From the NCBI GenBank assembly GCA_964466185.1, contig CAYXMS010000044.1, positions 1 to 7,118 of the forward strand: DNA of 7,118 nt, read 5' to 3'. Within the stretch, counting starts at the first letter, position 1. The number at the start of each line of letters is the position of its first letter. The notes below the pieces were generated by a model. It had not been told where the DNA came from and did not search any database. It saw nothing but the letters and a program-made list of their open reading frames with translations. This document shows positions 1-5,834 of the stretch, piece after piece. The position numbers and the translations under genes are program-made. This DNA comes from CAZTYI01 sp964466185 (lineage in GTDB: Bacteria > Chlamydiota > Chlamydiia > Chlamydiales > SM23-39).

Positions 1-25
1 TTTTCCCTTGTGCCTCACGGCTCAA

Positions 26-74
26 GCCTCTCCCTTTAGGGAGGGGTGATTGACCTGGATAAGCCTTTTTTTTT
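26..74 (+). terminator. GC-rich hairpin followed by a T-run
   Basis: Bases 27-34 pair with 39-46 around a TTTA loop, an 8-bp stem with one G-T pair. A run of nine T (66-74) follows, but 19 bases after the stem rather than directly. It may terminate a gene to the left of the window, or be the palindromic core of a dispersed repeat, since it is far more GC-rich than its surroundings. The long spacer makes a classical intrinsic terminator uncertain. Confidence 0.35.
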
Positions 75-190
75 AAGAAGCTAAGATATTATAACCAAAA
101 AATATAATAGACATATAGAAAAATAACAACTTAATTAATATTTTAAATTAAATAAAATTTATATAGTTATTTATTTGTTAACGTTCTATT

Positions 191-222
191 TTGTTTCGCT
201 TTAATTTTTACATTGTTATAAT
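191..222 (+). promoter_or_regulatory. Putative extended -10 promoter for the 760-residue protein gene
   Basis: A perfect TATAAT lies at 217-222 with TG at 214-215, giving the extended -10 form TG-n-TATAAT. The -35 is poor: TTGTTT at 191-196 is 20 bases away, and the hexamer at 17-base spacing (194-199) matches weakly. An extended -10 can work with a weak -35. Transcription would start near 229 and give a leader of about 70 bases. Perfect TATAAT can occur by chance in DNA this AT-rich. Confidence 0.45.
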
Positions 223-268
223 ACTTAGTTAATTTTATTTACTGATTTTATTTATTTAATAAAATTTT

Positions 269-293
269 AGGGCTTGTATAAGCCCTGTTTTTT
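269..293 (+). terminator. Perfect terminator-like hairpin in the leader, possible attenuator
   Basis: AGGGCTT (269-275) and AAGCCCT (280-286) form a perfect 7-bp stem with four G-C pairs around a GTAT loop, followed after one base by six T (288-293). This is the shape of an intrinsic terminator, but it sits downstream of the putative promoter at 217-222 and ends just before the AGG and start codon of the next gene. It could stop leader transcripts conditionally or limit ribosome access. No competing antiterminator helix was obvious by eye. Confidence 0.5.
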
Positions 294-299
294 AGGTTT

Positions 300-2582
300 A
301 TGATTATGAACAGCTATTTAAATGGCTTAAAATATTATCTTAAAGATCGCTTCGAACCAGCTGATCCCTATCGTAATCCTGATGCGGATACAGCATTGTA
401 TGATCAGGCAAAAGATGTCGCAGCTTTAACTTTAGAGCAGGAAAGACCAAAAGATGCAGCAGTTATTTCTAAAGCCAATTCTCAATCTGTTCAAATCAAA
501 CGCCTGGCTGCAGCTGCTTTGCCTTTGGTTAGCCTATACCAGCCAATTGGCAAGTTTGTTTCTATTAGCTCAACTAGTCTGCGCATTTTAACTAACGCTT
601 ATGTTATTTTTATACATAAAAAAAGCCAAAAAGTTTTACATCCTTATGTGCTGCAGGCCGCTTTGGGAACGGTTGCTTTGGCAGGTACTTTTTTTCATTT
701 CAAAATCTGTCTTTTAACTACTAATTTTGCCGATGTTGTACATAGCGCAATTGAGCTTGGAAGAAATGCCAAAGACCAGTCCGAAAAGAAAAAAAATATT
801 AAAGATGCCCTACAGCTTTTGGCAGCTGTAAGTTATGGCACTACTTTAGTAGCAGGTTCTTTGGAAATTATTCTAATATCTTATTTGATTCAGATTGTCC
901 TGCAGGCTTATTTAGGCCAACAGGATTTGCAAAATGGCCGCTTTATAGAAGGCATTTGTAAACTTATTATGGGCATAGCCCGTAGCTATCAGACTAAGAA
1001 TATATACCACTTAATTCAGAAAAGAAATGATTTTTTTAAAGATCAAGTTTTTCAGGAGTTTTTTTCCCGAATCCGGAAAAGACAACAAGCATATCAGCTT
1101 TTAAGGCATAGATTAGCTGGTAATTTATCAGAGTCTGTTGAAAATCAAGATGTGAAGATCGAAGGTCTAGATGCTGATGTTCATTCTGCCGGCGCCTGTT
1201 TTCATGGCTATGGCAAAAGTTTAGTTAAGGGGATGAATATTGTATTTAAAAATGTAGAAGAAGATGGAAAAGAATTTGTTGAGCTTAAATTTAAAATTAG
1301 TTATGCGCATAGAGCCAAATTGCAGCAGGTGCTAGATAATCTTGAAAATCTGCCGGAAGAGAAAATTCAGGAATTTTTAAAATTAGCAGGTTCGCAAGCT
1401 GATAACATAACAATTAATACTAAATCTTGTTCGGATCCAGCCAAGTTTGATTGCTGGGACGAGTTTTTTGGTTTAAAAGAAATGTTTTATGTTGATATAG
1501 CTTCTTTAGGATCGATTTTTATTGGTTGTGATTCAAGACATTTAGGCCTTTATAACCAAGTTGTGGTTAAAATTGAAAAAAATAAAAATCTTTTCGATCT
1601 GTATGAAATGCTCTCTTTGTTAGGCTTGGAAGATGCCGTTTTAGAATCTGTTGAAGAAGATGTTCAGCGTTTAAAGTTAGGACATTTATACCATAATATG
1701 TTTCCAAAAGAAGCCTATAAATTAGACCGTGAAGATGTCTATGCTGATTTGTCTGTGGCTAAGTTGAAAGCGGAGATGATCAAAAGAGCACCAGAAGCTA
1801 AAGCAGTTTTTGAACGCTATCTTGATAAGATGCAGTTAGAAGAGTTGTTGCCAGGCATGAAAAGATATGCCATTTCCGGTTTGGAAAAAGAAGCTTATGA
1901 AATAGGTGGAAGATTTTTAGCAGTGAATATAATAGCTGATAATAAGAAGGATATTGTTAAACGAACAGCTTCTATTTTAAAAACAGGTCTTTTTTCAGCT
2001 AATTTAAAAGAAGAACTTGGCTTTTCTTTTAAAGGCTTAAATGGAGGCTTTAGCAATATGATAGGAGGATCGGACGGGGTATTTGCCCAGCTGATTACTG
2101 AAAATGCATGTAAAGCAAAAATGGATGTGGATGAATTAGAATACAGCTGGTTTAACGGCAAAATGATTTTGCTCATAGATTTGCAAGCTTTAAGGATAGG
2201 AACTTATCAATACCATACAGATAATTTTGGCGATAAAAGAGCTTTTGATAGCATTTGCGACAGCGATTCTGATAGTGATTTTGAAGATGATGAATATTGG
2301 ATAAGCGAATCTTATCCTACAAGAGAGAATATTTTAGAATTTATCAAACGTGAAAATGAGGATTTTTCTGAGGAAAATGAAGTTATTGTCTTCGGCAGAG
2401 TCTTGCCTCAGTGGATTAAAGGGGTCATAATTCAAAATGAACAATTAAGACAGGAGTTAATAACTTTTTTAATTCATCAGAAAATTGTTGTTGATGGCCA
2501 AATTTTAGGACAGAAAGTTGCCAGTTTTTTTCATGTTACAGATCATTTTTCAGAAAATTTAATGCCCTTTGTCCAAGTTTAA
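300..2582 (+). CDS. Large chlamydial-type protein: membrane-rich N-terminus, ART-like C-terminal half
   Basis: The exact function is unknown. Residues ~70-205 are hydrophobic, with likely membrane segments around 113-136 and 171-203; a QAY motif (202-204) and an amphipathic KLIMGIARSY-type helix (221-230) follow. Residues ~270-545 appear soluble and include EDVQRLKLGHLYHNMFP-like (453-469) and LPGMKRY (517-523) segments. The C-terminal part has, in order, KRT (554-556), ILKTGLFS (559-566), GGSDGVF (589-595), YQYHTDNFG (636-644), an acidic DSDSDSD stretch (from 654) and NEVIVF (693-698). I recall this order from multi-copy proteins of environmental chlamydiae. It also resembles an R / Ser-motif / E-x-E ADP-ribosyltransferase plan with R555, the GGSD loop and E692/E694; this is inference. 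A second in-frame ATG at 306 lies 9 bases from the AGG at 294-296, against 3 for the ATG at 300, so it may be the true start. The gene is intact, with hairpins before the start and over the stop. Confidence 0.9.
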   Translation: MIMNSYLNGLKYYLKDRFEPADPYRNPDADTALYDQAKDVAALTLEQERPKDAAVISKANSQSVQIKRLAAAALPLVSLYQPIGKFVSISSTSLRILTNAYVIFIHKKSQKVLHPYVLQAALGTVALAGTFFHFKICLLTTNFADVVHSAIELGRNAKDQSEKKKNIKDALQLLAAVSYGTTLVAGSLEIILISYLIQIVLQAYLGQQDLQNGRFIEGICKLIMGIARSYQTKNIYHLIQKRNDFFKDQVFQEFFSRIRKRQQAYQLLRHRLAGNLSESVENQDVKIEGLDADVHSAGACFHGYGKSLVKGMNIVFKNVEEDGKEFVELKFKISYAHRAKLQQVLDNLENLPEEKIQEFLKLAGSQADNITINTKSCSDPAKFDCWDEFFGLKEMFYVDIASLGSIFIGCDSRHLGLYNQVVVKIEKNKNLFDLYEMLSLLGLEDAVLESVEEDVQRLKLGHLYHNMFPKEAYKLDREDVYADLSVAKLKAEMIKRAPEAKAVFERYLDKMQLEELLPGMKRYAISGLEKEAYEIGGRFLAVNIIADNKKDIVKRTASILKTGLFSANLKEELGFSFKGLNGGFSNMIGGSDGVFAQLITENACKAKMDVDELEYSWFNGKMILLIDLQALRIGTYQYHTDNFGDKRAFDSICDSDSDSDFEDDEYWISESYPTRENILEFIKRENEDFSEENEVIVFGRVLPQWIKGVIIQNEQLRQELITFLIHQKIVVDGQILGQKVASFFHVTDHFSENLMPFVQV

Positions 2583-2603
2583 GCTAATGCCTGTTAGCTT
2601 AAA
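2578..2603. terminator. 10-bp hairpin over the stop codon, convergent gene ends
   Basis: Bases 2578-2587 and 2594-2603 form a perfect 10-bp stem with a 6-base loop. The TAA stop (2580-2582) of the large gene lies inside the left arm. No T-run follows on either strand, so it is not a textbook intrinsic terminator. It may protect the mRNA 3' end or help termination between the large gene and the convergent gene ending at 2617. A weaker 6-bp stem (2601-2606 with 2613-2618) follows at once. Confidence 0.4.
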
Positions 2604-2616
2604 GAATAGAATTTCT

Positions 2617-2976
2617 TTATAAATTTGCTGTCGATAAATACAAACCTAAAAATCCAATCACATTAGTAAAAATAATGGCCAGTTTTAGCTTTTTTTTAAA
2701 ACCTTCTACGTCATTGTAATTAAAGATGGCGCAAACCGTTGTGCCCAATATAGAAAACAAGCTGAATGTAAAAAGAGCTAAAGCTGTAATTTTAATTGCC
2801 AATAAGGGCACATAAAGGGTTGCAAAAGCCCCGGCAGCTACGCCAGCGCTTTCAACTGCCAGATAACAGGCGGCTAATTGGTCTACTTGGTCTGTTTGAG
2901 TCAGATAAAACGATCTGTCGTTCGATGGATAGGCTGTAGCTTGAAAAGTATCAGAGGAGGCAATGGGTCCGGTCAT
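2617..2976 (-). CDS. Small Inc-like membrane protein with three hydrophobic segments
   Basis: I do not recognise a specific family. The 119-residue product has a polar, Ser/Thr/Gln-containing N-terminal tail of about 40 residues. Two hydrophobic segments almost touch (about 43-61 and 63-85, split only by K62), then comes a short loop with basic KKKLK (94-98) and a third segment (97-116). The closely spaced pair is the bilobed shape typical of chlamydial inclusion-membrane (Inc) proteins, where both tails face the host cytosol. Inc proteins usually lack a third segment, so a generic small membrane protein is also possible. The gene stands alone on the minus strand, convergent with the large gene and divergent from the 3337 gene. 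No clear Shine-Dalgarno precedes the ATG at 2976. Its stop (TTA on the plus strand, 2617-2619) is 34 bases from the stop of the large gene. Confidence 0.75.
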   Translation of the reverse strand: MTGPIASSDTFQATAYPSNDRSFYLTQTDQVDQLAACYLAVESAGVAAGAFATLYVPLLAIKITALALFTFSLFSILGTTVCAIFNYNDVEGFKKKLKLAIIFTNVIGFLGLYLSTANL

Positions 2977-3099
2977 ATTTTTATATCATTATTTTAAAGC
3001 TTTAGATTTATATTTTTAAGAACAATATTTTACCTTTATTTAAATATAAAAAAACAAACTTTTTTATGGTATTTTTTGAAAAAATCTTGAAAATTGCCT

Positions 3100-3124
3100 A
3101 AAAGGGCTTGTAGAAACCCCATTT
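3100..3124 (+). repeat. Second copy of the AGGGCTTGTA stem-loop motif
   Basis: Bases 3103-3124 match 269-290 at 18 of 22 positions, including an identical AGGGCTTGTA. The copy folds as GGG-c-TT / AA-a-CCC around a GTAG loop, with one internal mismatch, so it is weaker than the first copy and has no strong T-run. It lies about 215 bases before the 3337 gene. It may be a dispersed repeat or a shared regulatory element. Confidence 0.4.
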
Positions 3125-3218
3125 AATGTCACACTTTCTGGCTAAATAGAGCTGACATATTTTAACCTATTTATGAAATATGTAGGATAATATATTTTAT
3201 TTTAAAGCTTGATATATA

Positions 3219-3224
3219 TATAAT
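3219..3224 (+). promoter_or_regulatory. Possible -10 element for the 3337-4461 gene pair
   Basis: TATAAT at 3219-3224 is a perfect -10 hexamer, but no convincing -35 is found at 16-18 bases. A second TATAAA at 3284-3289 is closer to the gene. Which is used cannot be told from sequence this AT-rich. Confidence 0.25.
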
Positions 3225-3336
3225 TGATTAGTATTATTTTTTAATTATTATTAGTTGTTAATGTATTTTAAATAATAACATTGTATAAATAATTTAAAAA
3301 CTAACAAAATATAAGCTAAGGAAAAGAAAATTTATT

Positions 3337-4002
3337 ATGTCTAGAGACATGTTGTTAGAAGGATCTGTTCAAGGAGCTTCTCAAGGTTTTGAGAGGGGTG
3401 TTGAAAATGTACAATATTCTTCCAAGGGCGCTAATCTTGATAAAGATAAAACGGCATCTATTACTAAAATTGTCTACCCTGTTTTTATGGCATTAGGAGT
3501 TTATTGGGTTTCGTCTAAGGCTTTAGCTTCAATCAGTTTTTTAATATCTAATTTTGTCGTTATTCCTATGGTTTTCGGGATTGGTTTTATTGCTGGCATA
3601 GCAGTTTGTTTTAAACTTATGAAAAAATACAATCGTCGAACTTTACCACATAATTATGTAGAACAAGCTGTACAAACTGATCAGGCTCCATTAGAGTCGC
3701 CAAAAAAACATTTATCTGTGCCTTCTGATTTTCCAGCACAAACTGATATGGGCTTAAGCTTATTATCAGAATCGTGCAGGCGAAGTTCTAAAGTAAATGC
3801 ACCCAAACCTAAATCTGCACATTATGGTAATTCGCCTGCAGCAGATGAGGTGGATTTAGGGCCTTTTGCCATGCCTCTTACAGAAAAGGTTTTAGAAGAG
3901 AAGAGATCGCCTGATGATGATGCTATTGCCGAAAATATTCCGATGCTTGTAGAAAATCAGCCAGGTTTATTCGGAAGGTTAGCAGGTTGGCTGAGAGCAT
4001 AA
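3337..4002 (+). CDS. Inc-like bilobed membrane protein with long polar C-terminal tail
   Basis: The family is not recognised. The 221-residue product has a polar N-terminus (1-43) and two adjacent hydrophobic segments (about 45-70 and 73-94). A basic stop-transfer stretch KLMKKYNRR (93-101) follows, then a tail of about 120 residues rich in Ser, Pro and charged residues that looks disordered. This is the layout of chlamydial inclusion-membrane proteins, whose tails face the host cytosol. The tail holds two QTD motifs 22 residues apart (AVQTDQ 111-116 and AQTDMG 134-139), both encoded by CAAACTGAT. It ends in a short amphipathic GLFGRLAGWLRA (210-221). The ATG at 3337 is preceded by AAGGA at 3318-3322, a rather long spacing; an ATG at 3349 is the alternative start. 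It is probably the first gene of an operon with the gene at 4039, 36 bases downstream. Assignment as an Inc is structural inference only. Confidence 0.8.
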   Translation: MSRDMLLEGSVQGASQGFERGVENVQYSSKGANLDKDKTASITKIVYPVFMALGVYWVSSKALASISFLISNFVVIPMVFGIGFIAGIAVCFKLMKKYNRRTLPHNYVEQAVQTDQAPLESPKKHLSVPSDFPAQTDMGLSLLSESCRRSSKVNAPKPKSAHYGNSPAADEVDLGPFAMPLTEKVLEEKRSPDDDAIAENIPMLVENQPGLFGRLAGWLRA

Positions 4003-4038
4003 TTAAAAAAAATATTAAAATATAAATAAGGTCAAATT

Positions 4039-4461
4039 ATGGATCATATAAAAACACTGACATTATCGGTACAAACATTGCATGATAAAGCTCAAAACCA
4101 TATAAGAATGTATCCAACTGCTTTTGGTGCTCTTGGCGTTATAGCTGTAACAACAAATTTTTGTGCATTAAATGTTTTGTCACTGGCCATAGGTTTTTAT
4201 ATTGCTTATATAGCTCTTAGACGTTGGGATACATTTTATGGGATGTTTAAAAAAGAATGGATATATCGCGGAGAGGAAAAACCGGAAGCTAGAACTGCGA
4301 TGGATTATATGCGTAATTTAAGATATAATTTTAATTATACGTACGAAAAAAGATTATGGGATATGCATATTTTAGTTGCTAAAGAGGATTTGTGGCTCGG
4401 AGCTGTTCAAGATTGTGGTTTAAGAATATTGAAGTCTGTTAGGTCTTTTATTTCAGAGTAA
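4039..4461 (+). CDS. Inc-like bilobed membrane protein
   Basis: No family is recognised. The 140-residue product has a short polar N-terminus (1-26), a hydrophobic hairpin (about 27-60, with a slight break near N40-N45) and an RR stop-transfer pair (61-62). An 80-residue polar, aromatic-rich C-terminal domain follows, with many Tyr and Trp residues around 63-118, probably helical. The single membrane hairpin with cytosolic tails fits the Inc layout better than the three-segment protein at 2617-2976. A good Shine-Dalgarno AAGG (4028-4031) lies 7 bases before the ATG. The 36-base gap from the previous stop at 4002 suggests co-transcription. The two proteins may act together in the same membrane, but this rests on proximity alone. 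Confidence 0.8.
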   Translation: MDHIKTLTLSVQTLHDKAQNHIRMYPTAFGALGVIAVTTNFCALNVLSLAIGFYIAYIALRRWDTFYGMFKKEWIYRGEEKPEARTAMDYMRNLRYNFNYTYEKRLWDMHILVAKEDLWLGAVQDCGLRILKSVRSFISE

Positions 4462-4477
4462 TAAATTTATTTGATTT

Positions 4478-4495
4478 TACCATTGGTATTTTTTT
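4478..4495 (+). terminator. Weak terminator-like hairpin after the Inc-like gene pair
   Basis: TACC (4478-4481) pairs with GGTA (4485-4488) around ATT, and seven T follow (4489-4495). The stem is only 4 bp, so it is weak, but its position 16 bases after the stop at 4461 and the T-run suit a terminator of the 3337-4461 unit. Confidence 0.35.
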
Positions 4496-4622
4496 ATAAA
4501 TATAAAATTTTTTATTTTAACAAGAATTAAAATTTTGTTTTTATTTTTTGTGAAGTTAATTAAATTTTATAATTTATATATATGTTTTATTTTATTTTTT
4601 TAATTAAATTTATTTTTATGTC

Positions 4623-4651
4623 TTAATTAATTTTATTCAAAATGTTATAAT
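4623..4651 (+). promoter_or_regulatory. Putative extended -10 promoter for the 4701 gene
   Basis: A perfect TATAAT at 4646-4651 has TG at 4643-4644 (extended -10). A weak -35, TTAATT at 4623-4628, is spaced 17 bases away. Transcription would start near 4658 and give a leader of about 43 bases holding the Shine-Dalgarno. The nine-base string TGTTATAAT is identical to the one before the large gene (214-222). Confidence 0.5.
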
Positions 4652-4682
4652 ATACATGCGTTTGAAACTTAAAATTATTTAA

Positions 4683-4694
4683 CCCTAAAAGGGG
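4683..4694 (+). promoter_or_regulatory. Strong Shine-Dalgarno inside a small hairpin
   Basis: AAAAGGGG (4687-4694) is a strong ribosome-binding site 6 bases before the ATG at 4701 and fixes that start. CCCT (4683-4686) can pair with GGGG (4691-4694) around AAAA, including one T-G pair, and partly hide the site. The stem is short, so any effect on translation may be small or temperature-dependent. Confidence 0.4.
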
Positions 4695-4700
4695 CTATTT

Positions 4701-5444
4701 ATGGTTGATGCTTTATTATCACCAATTTCAGGTAAGGATGATTCTCATATTCTAGAAAGAAGTGCTAGTAGTTTTGGGGATTGGAAAAATCATGTGCTTG
4801 AGCAATATACAAGTTTAAAAGCTAATTGTTCGTATGTACGCAACAAATTGGAAGAAAAGCCCAATAAAAGAATTCTTAAGCTGGCAGCTGATGCTTTACG
4901 CATGCAATCAAATACTAGAACAGCAGTTTTTGTGACTATAAGCGGCATCTCTATATTTGATGAGTTTAAAGAAATTGTGGATCTTATGCAGTCAGGGAAT
5001 TTAGAGAACATTTTGCATCAATTGCCTTATGTTTTTTTTACAACTTTTAAAACTTCAGTTTTTGCGTTCAGTATATTGTCTGAAAATATTGGTTGTGCTA
5101 AAAAGTTTTCTGCATTGATCGCTTCTGGAATTGGTTTTTACAAAGTTTTTCAAGCTGTTTATAATAAAGAAGAGTACCAGGAAATTTTTAAAAAACTGTT
5201 TTGGGCATCTTATAACAGCGCCTATTTATATGTGCTTTTTTATAGCTTAGCTTATATATCAGTTGCTTTATTCGCAACTAAAGCTGTCATGCAAGCTTAT
5301 AAATCTTATCAGACATTCGATACATATCAACAAACACAAAATAATCTGGATTTGATTGAAACTATTATGCGAGGCATTTTTATTAGTTCTTTTGTATTGT
5401 CAGCATTTGAAAAGGTGGCAGATTCTGGTAATTTATCCAACTAA
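4701..5444 (+). CDS. Polytopic membrane protein of unknown function, related to the N-terminal part of the large protein
   Basis: The 247-residue product has a polar N-terminus (1-57), then hydrophobic stretches around 74-86, 108-126, 136-152 and 172-197 and a last one at 222-236. Several helices share a pattern: a hydrophobic start, FQAV or MQAY, a polar tyrosine- or glutamine-rich turn, then an amphipathic helix (149-170 and 196-228). The MQAY segment (197-200) and the LIETIMRGI helix (218-226) resemble LQAY (201-204) and the IEGICKLIMGIAR helix of the 760-residue protein, so the two may share a domain. The C-terminal soluble half of that protein is absent. It has its own promoter and a strong Shine-Dalgarno and is probably monocistronic. 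It may be a membrane-remodelling or inclusion-membrane protein, but no function can be assigned. Confidence 0.8.
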   Translation: MVDALLSPISGKDDSHILERSASSFGDWKNHVLEQYTSLKANCSYVRNKLEEKPNKRILKLAADALRMQSNTRTAVFVTISGISIFDEFKEIVDLMQSGNLENILHQLPYVFFTTFKTSVFAFSILSENIGCAKKFSALIASGIGFYKVFQAVYNKEEYQEIFKKLFWASYNSAYLYVLFYSLAYISVALFATKAVMQAYKSYQTFDTYQQTQNNLDLIETIMRGIFISSFVLSAFEKVADSGNLSN

Positions 5445-5550
5445 GGCAAGTCTTTTTTAATAGAGAATAGGTCGTCTATTTTCTCATATTTCTCCATATC
5501 TGGGTCACTTCTCTTGATGGTAGGTAGTATGTAGAGAAGTTGTAGTAGTC

Positions 5551-5694
5551 ATGAAAAATTGTCTCTTCTTGTGGAAAAGCTTCATTGAAAATCTTGAAAC
5601 AATACATACAACAACAAAGACTTTCAAAATATTAATGTTATATGTATTAGCTTATCCCATCCCTAAAGGAGCAGGTTTTGTTAGTGTTTTTTGA
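5551..5694 (+). CDS. Doubtful 47-codon small ORF with hydrophobic C-terminus
   Basis: An ATG at 5551 opens 47 codons to TGA at 5692-5694. The product starts MKNCLFLWKSF and ends in a mostly hydrophobic stretch with PIPKGAG near the C-terminus. It could be a small membrane peptide or the remnant of a longer gene. No Shine-Dalgarno is found at the usual distance; the nearest purine run, AGAGAAG at 5533-5539, is too far. An ORF this length is expected by chance. Confidence 0.15.
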   Translation: MKNCLFLWKSFIENLETIHTTTKTFKILMLYVLAYPIPKGAGFVSVF

Positions 5695-5736
5695 TAAAAT
5701 GTTGAATTTGTCCAAACATCAAAATACTTTTAGCTA

Positions 5737-5763
5737 TTGTTTTAATTTTAAGCATGATATACT
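5737..5763 (+). promoter_or_regulatory. Putative extended -10 promoter for the 5835 gene
   Basis: TATACT at 5758-5763 has TG at 5755-5756, an extended -10 form. TTGTTT at 5737-5742 is a partial -35 with a short 15-base spacer. Transcription would start near 5770, giving a leader of about 65 bases with a pyrimidine-rich start. Confidence 0.4.
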
Positions 5764-5834
5764 TTTTTTCCATTCTTCTTTTTTTTTCATATTAAAAGAA
5801 ATATTTTTTAAAATTACAAATTAAGAGGTTTTAA

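Larger units (their letters stand above)
2977..3336. other. Divergent AT-rich intergenic region
   Basis: This 360-base spacer separates the minus-strand gene starting at 2976 from the plus-strand gene starting at 3337. It is very AT-rich and has no convincing ORF. It contains a stem-loop motif at 3103-3119 related to the one at 269-286. It also has a 6-bp inverted repeat ATGTCA/TGACAT (3126-3131 and 3153-3158) and a perfect TATAAT at 3219-3224. It must hold the promoters of both neighbours, but no strong -35 is visible for either. Confidence 0.6.
5445..5834. other. 390-base intergenic region with inverted repeats
   Basis: No solid gene is seen. It holds T6 at 5453-5458 just after the stop of the 4701 gene. 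An 8-bp stem with one G-T pair follows (5463-5470 with 5476-5483), then a perfect 8-bp inverted repeat ACTTCTCT/AGAGAAGT (5507-5514 and 5533-5540) with an 18-base loop. The 47-codon ORF 5551-5694 is doubtful. The right end contains the promoter of the 5835 gene. It is less AT-rich than the other spacers, which would fit a decayed gene or a small RNA, but neither can be shown. Confidence 0.5.

Noticed and set aside
1895..2176. 93-codon minus-strand ORF inside the large gene
   Set aside because: It lies wholly within a long gene with consistent motifs, has low-complexity composition typical of an antisense frame, and lacks its own ribosome-binding site.
3066..3101. 11-codon ORF (MVFFEKILKIA) just before the stem-loop at 3103, as a possible leader peptide
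   Set aside because: No Shine-Dalgarno, no codon bias suggesting attenuation, and it is over 200 bases from the next gene; such short ORFs are expected by chance.
4790..5011. 73-codon minus-strand ORF inside the 4701 gene
   Set aside because: Antisense shadow of a better supported gene that has a strong Shine-Dalgarno and promoter.
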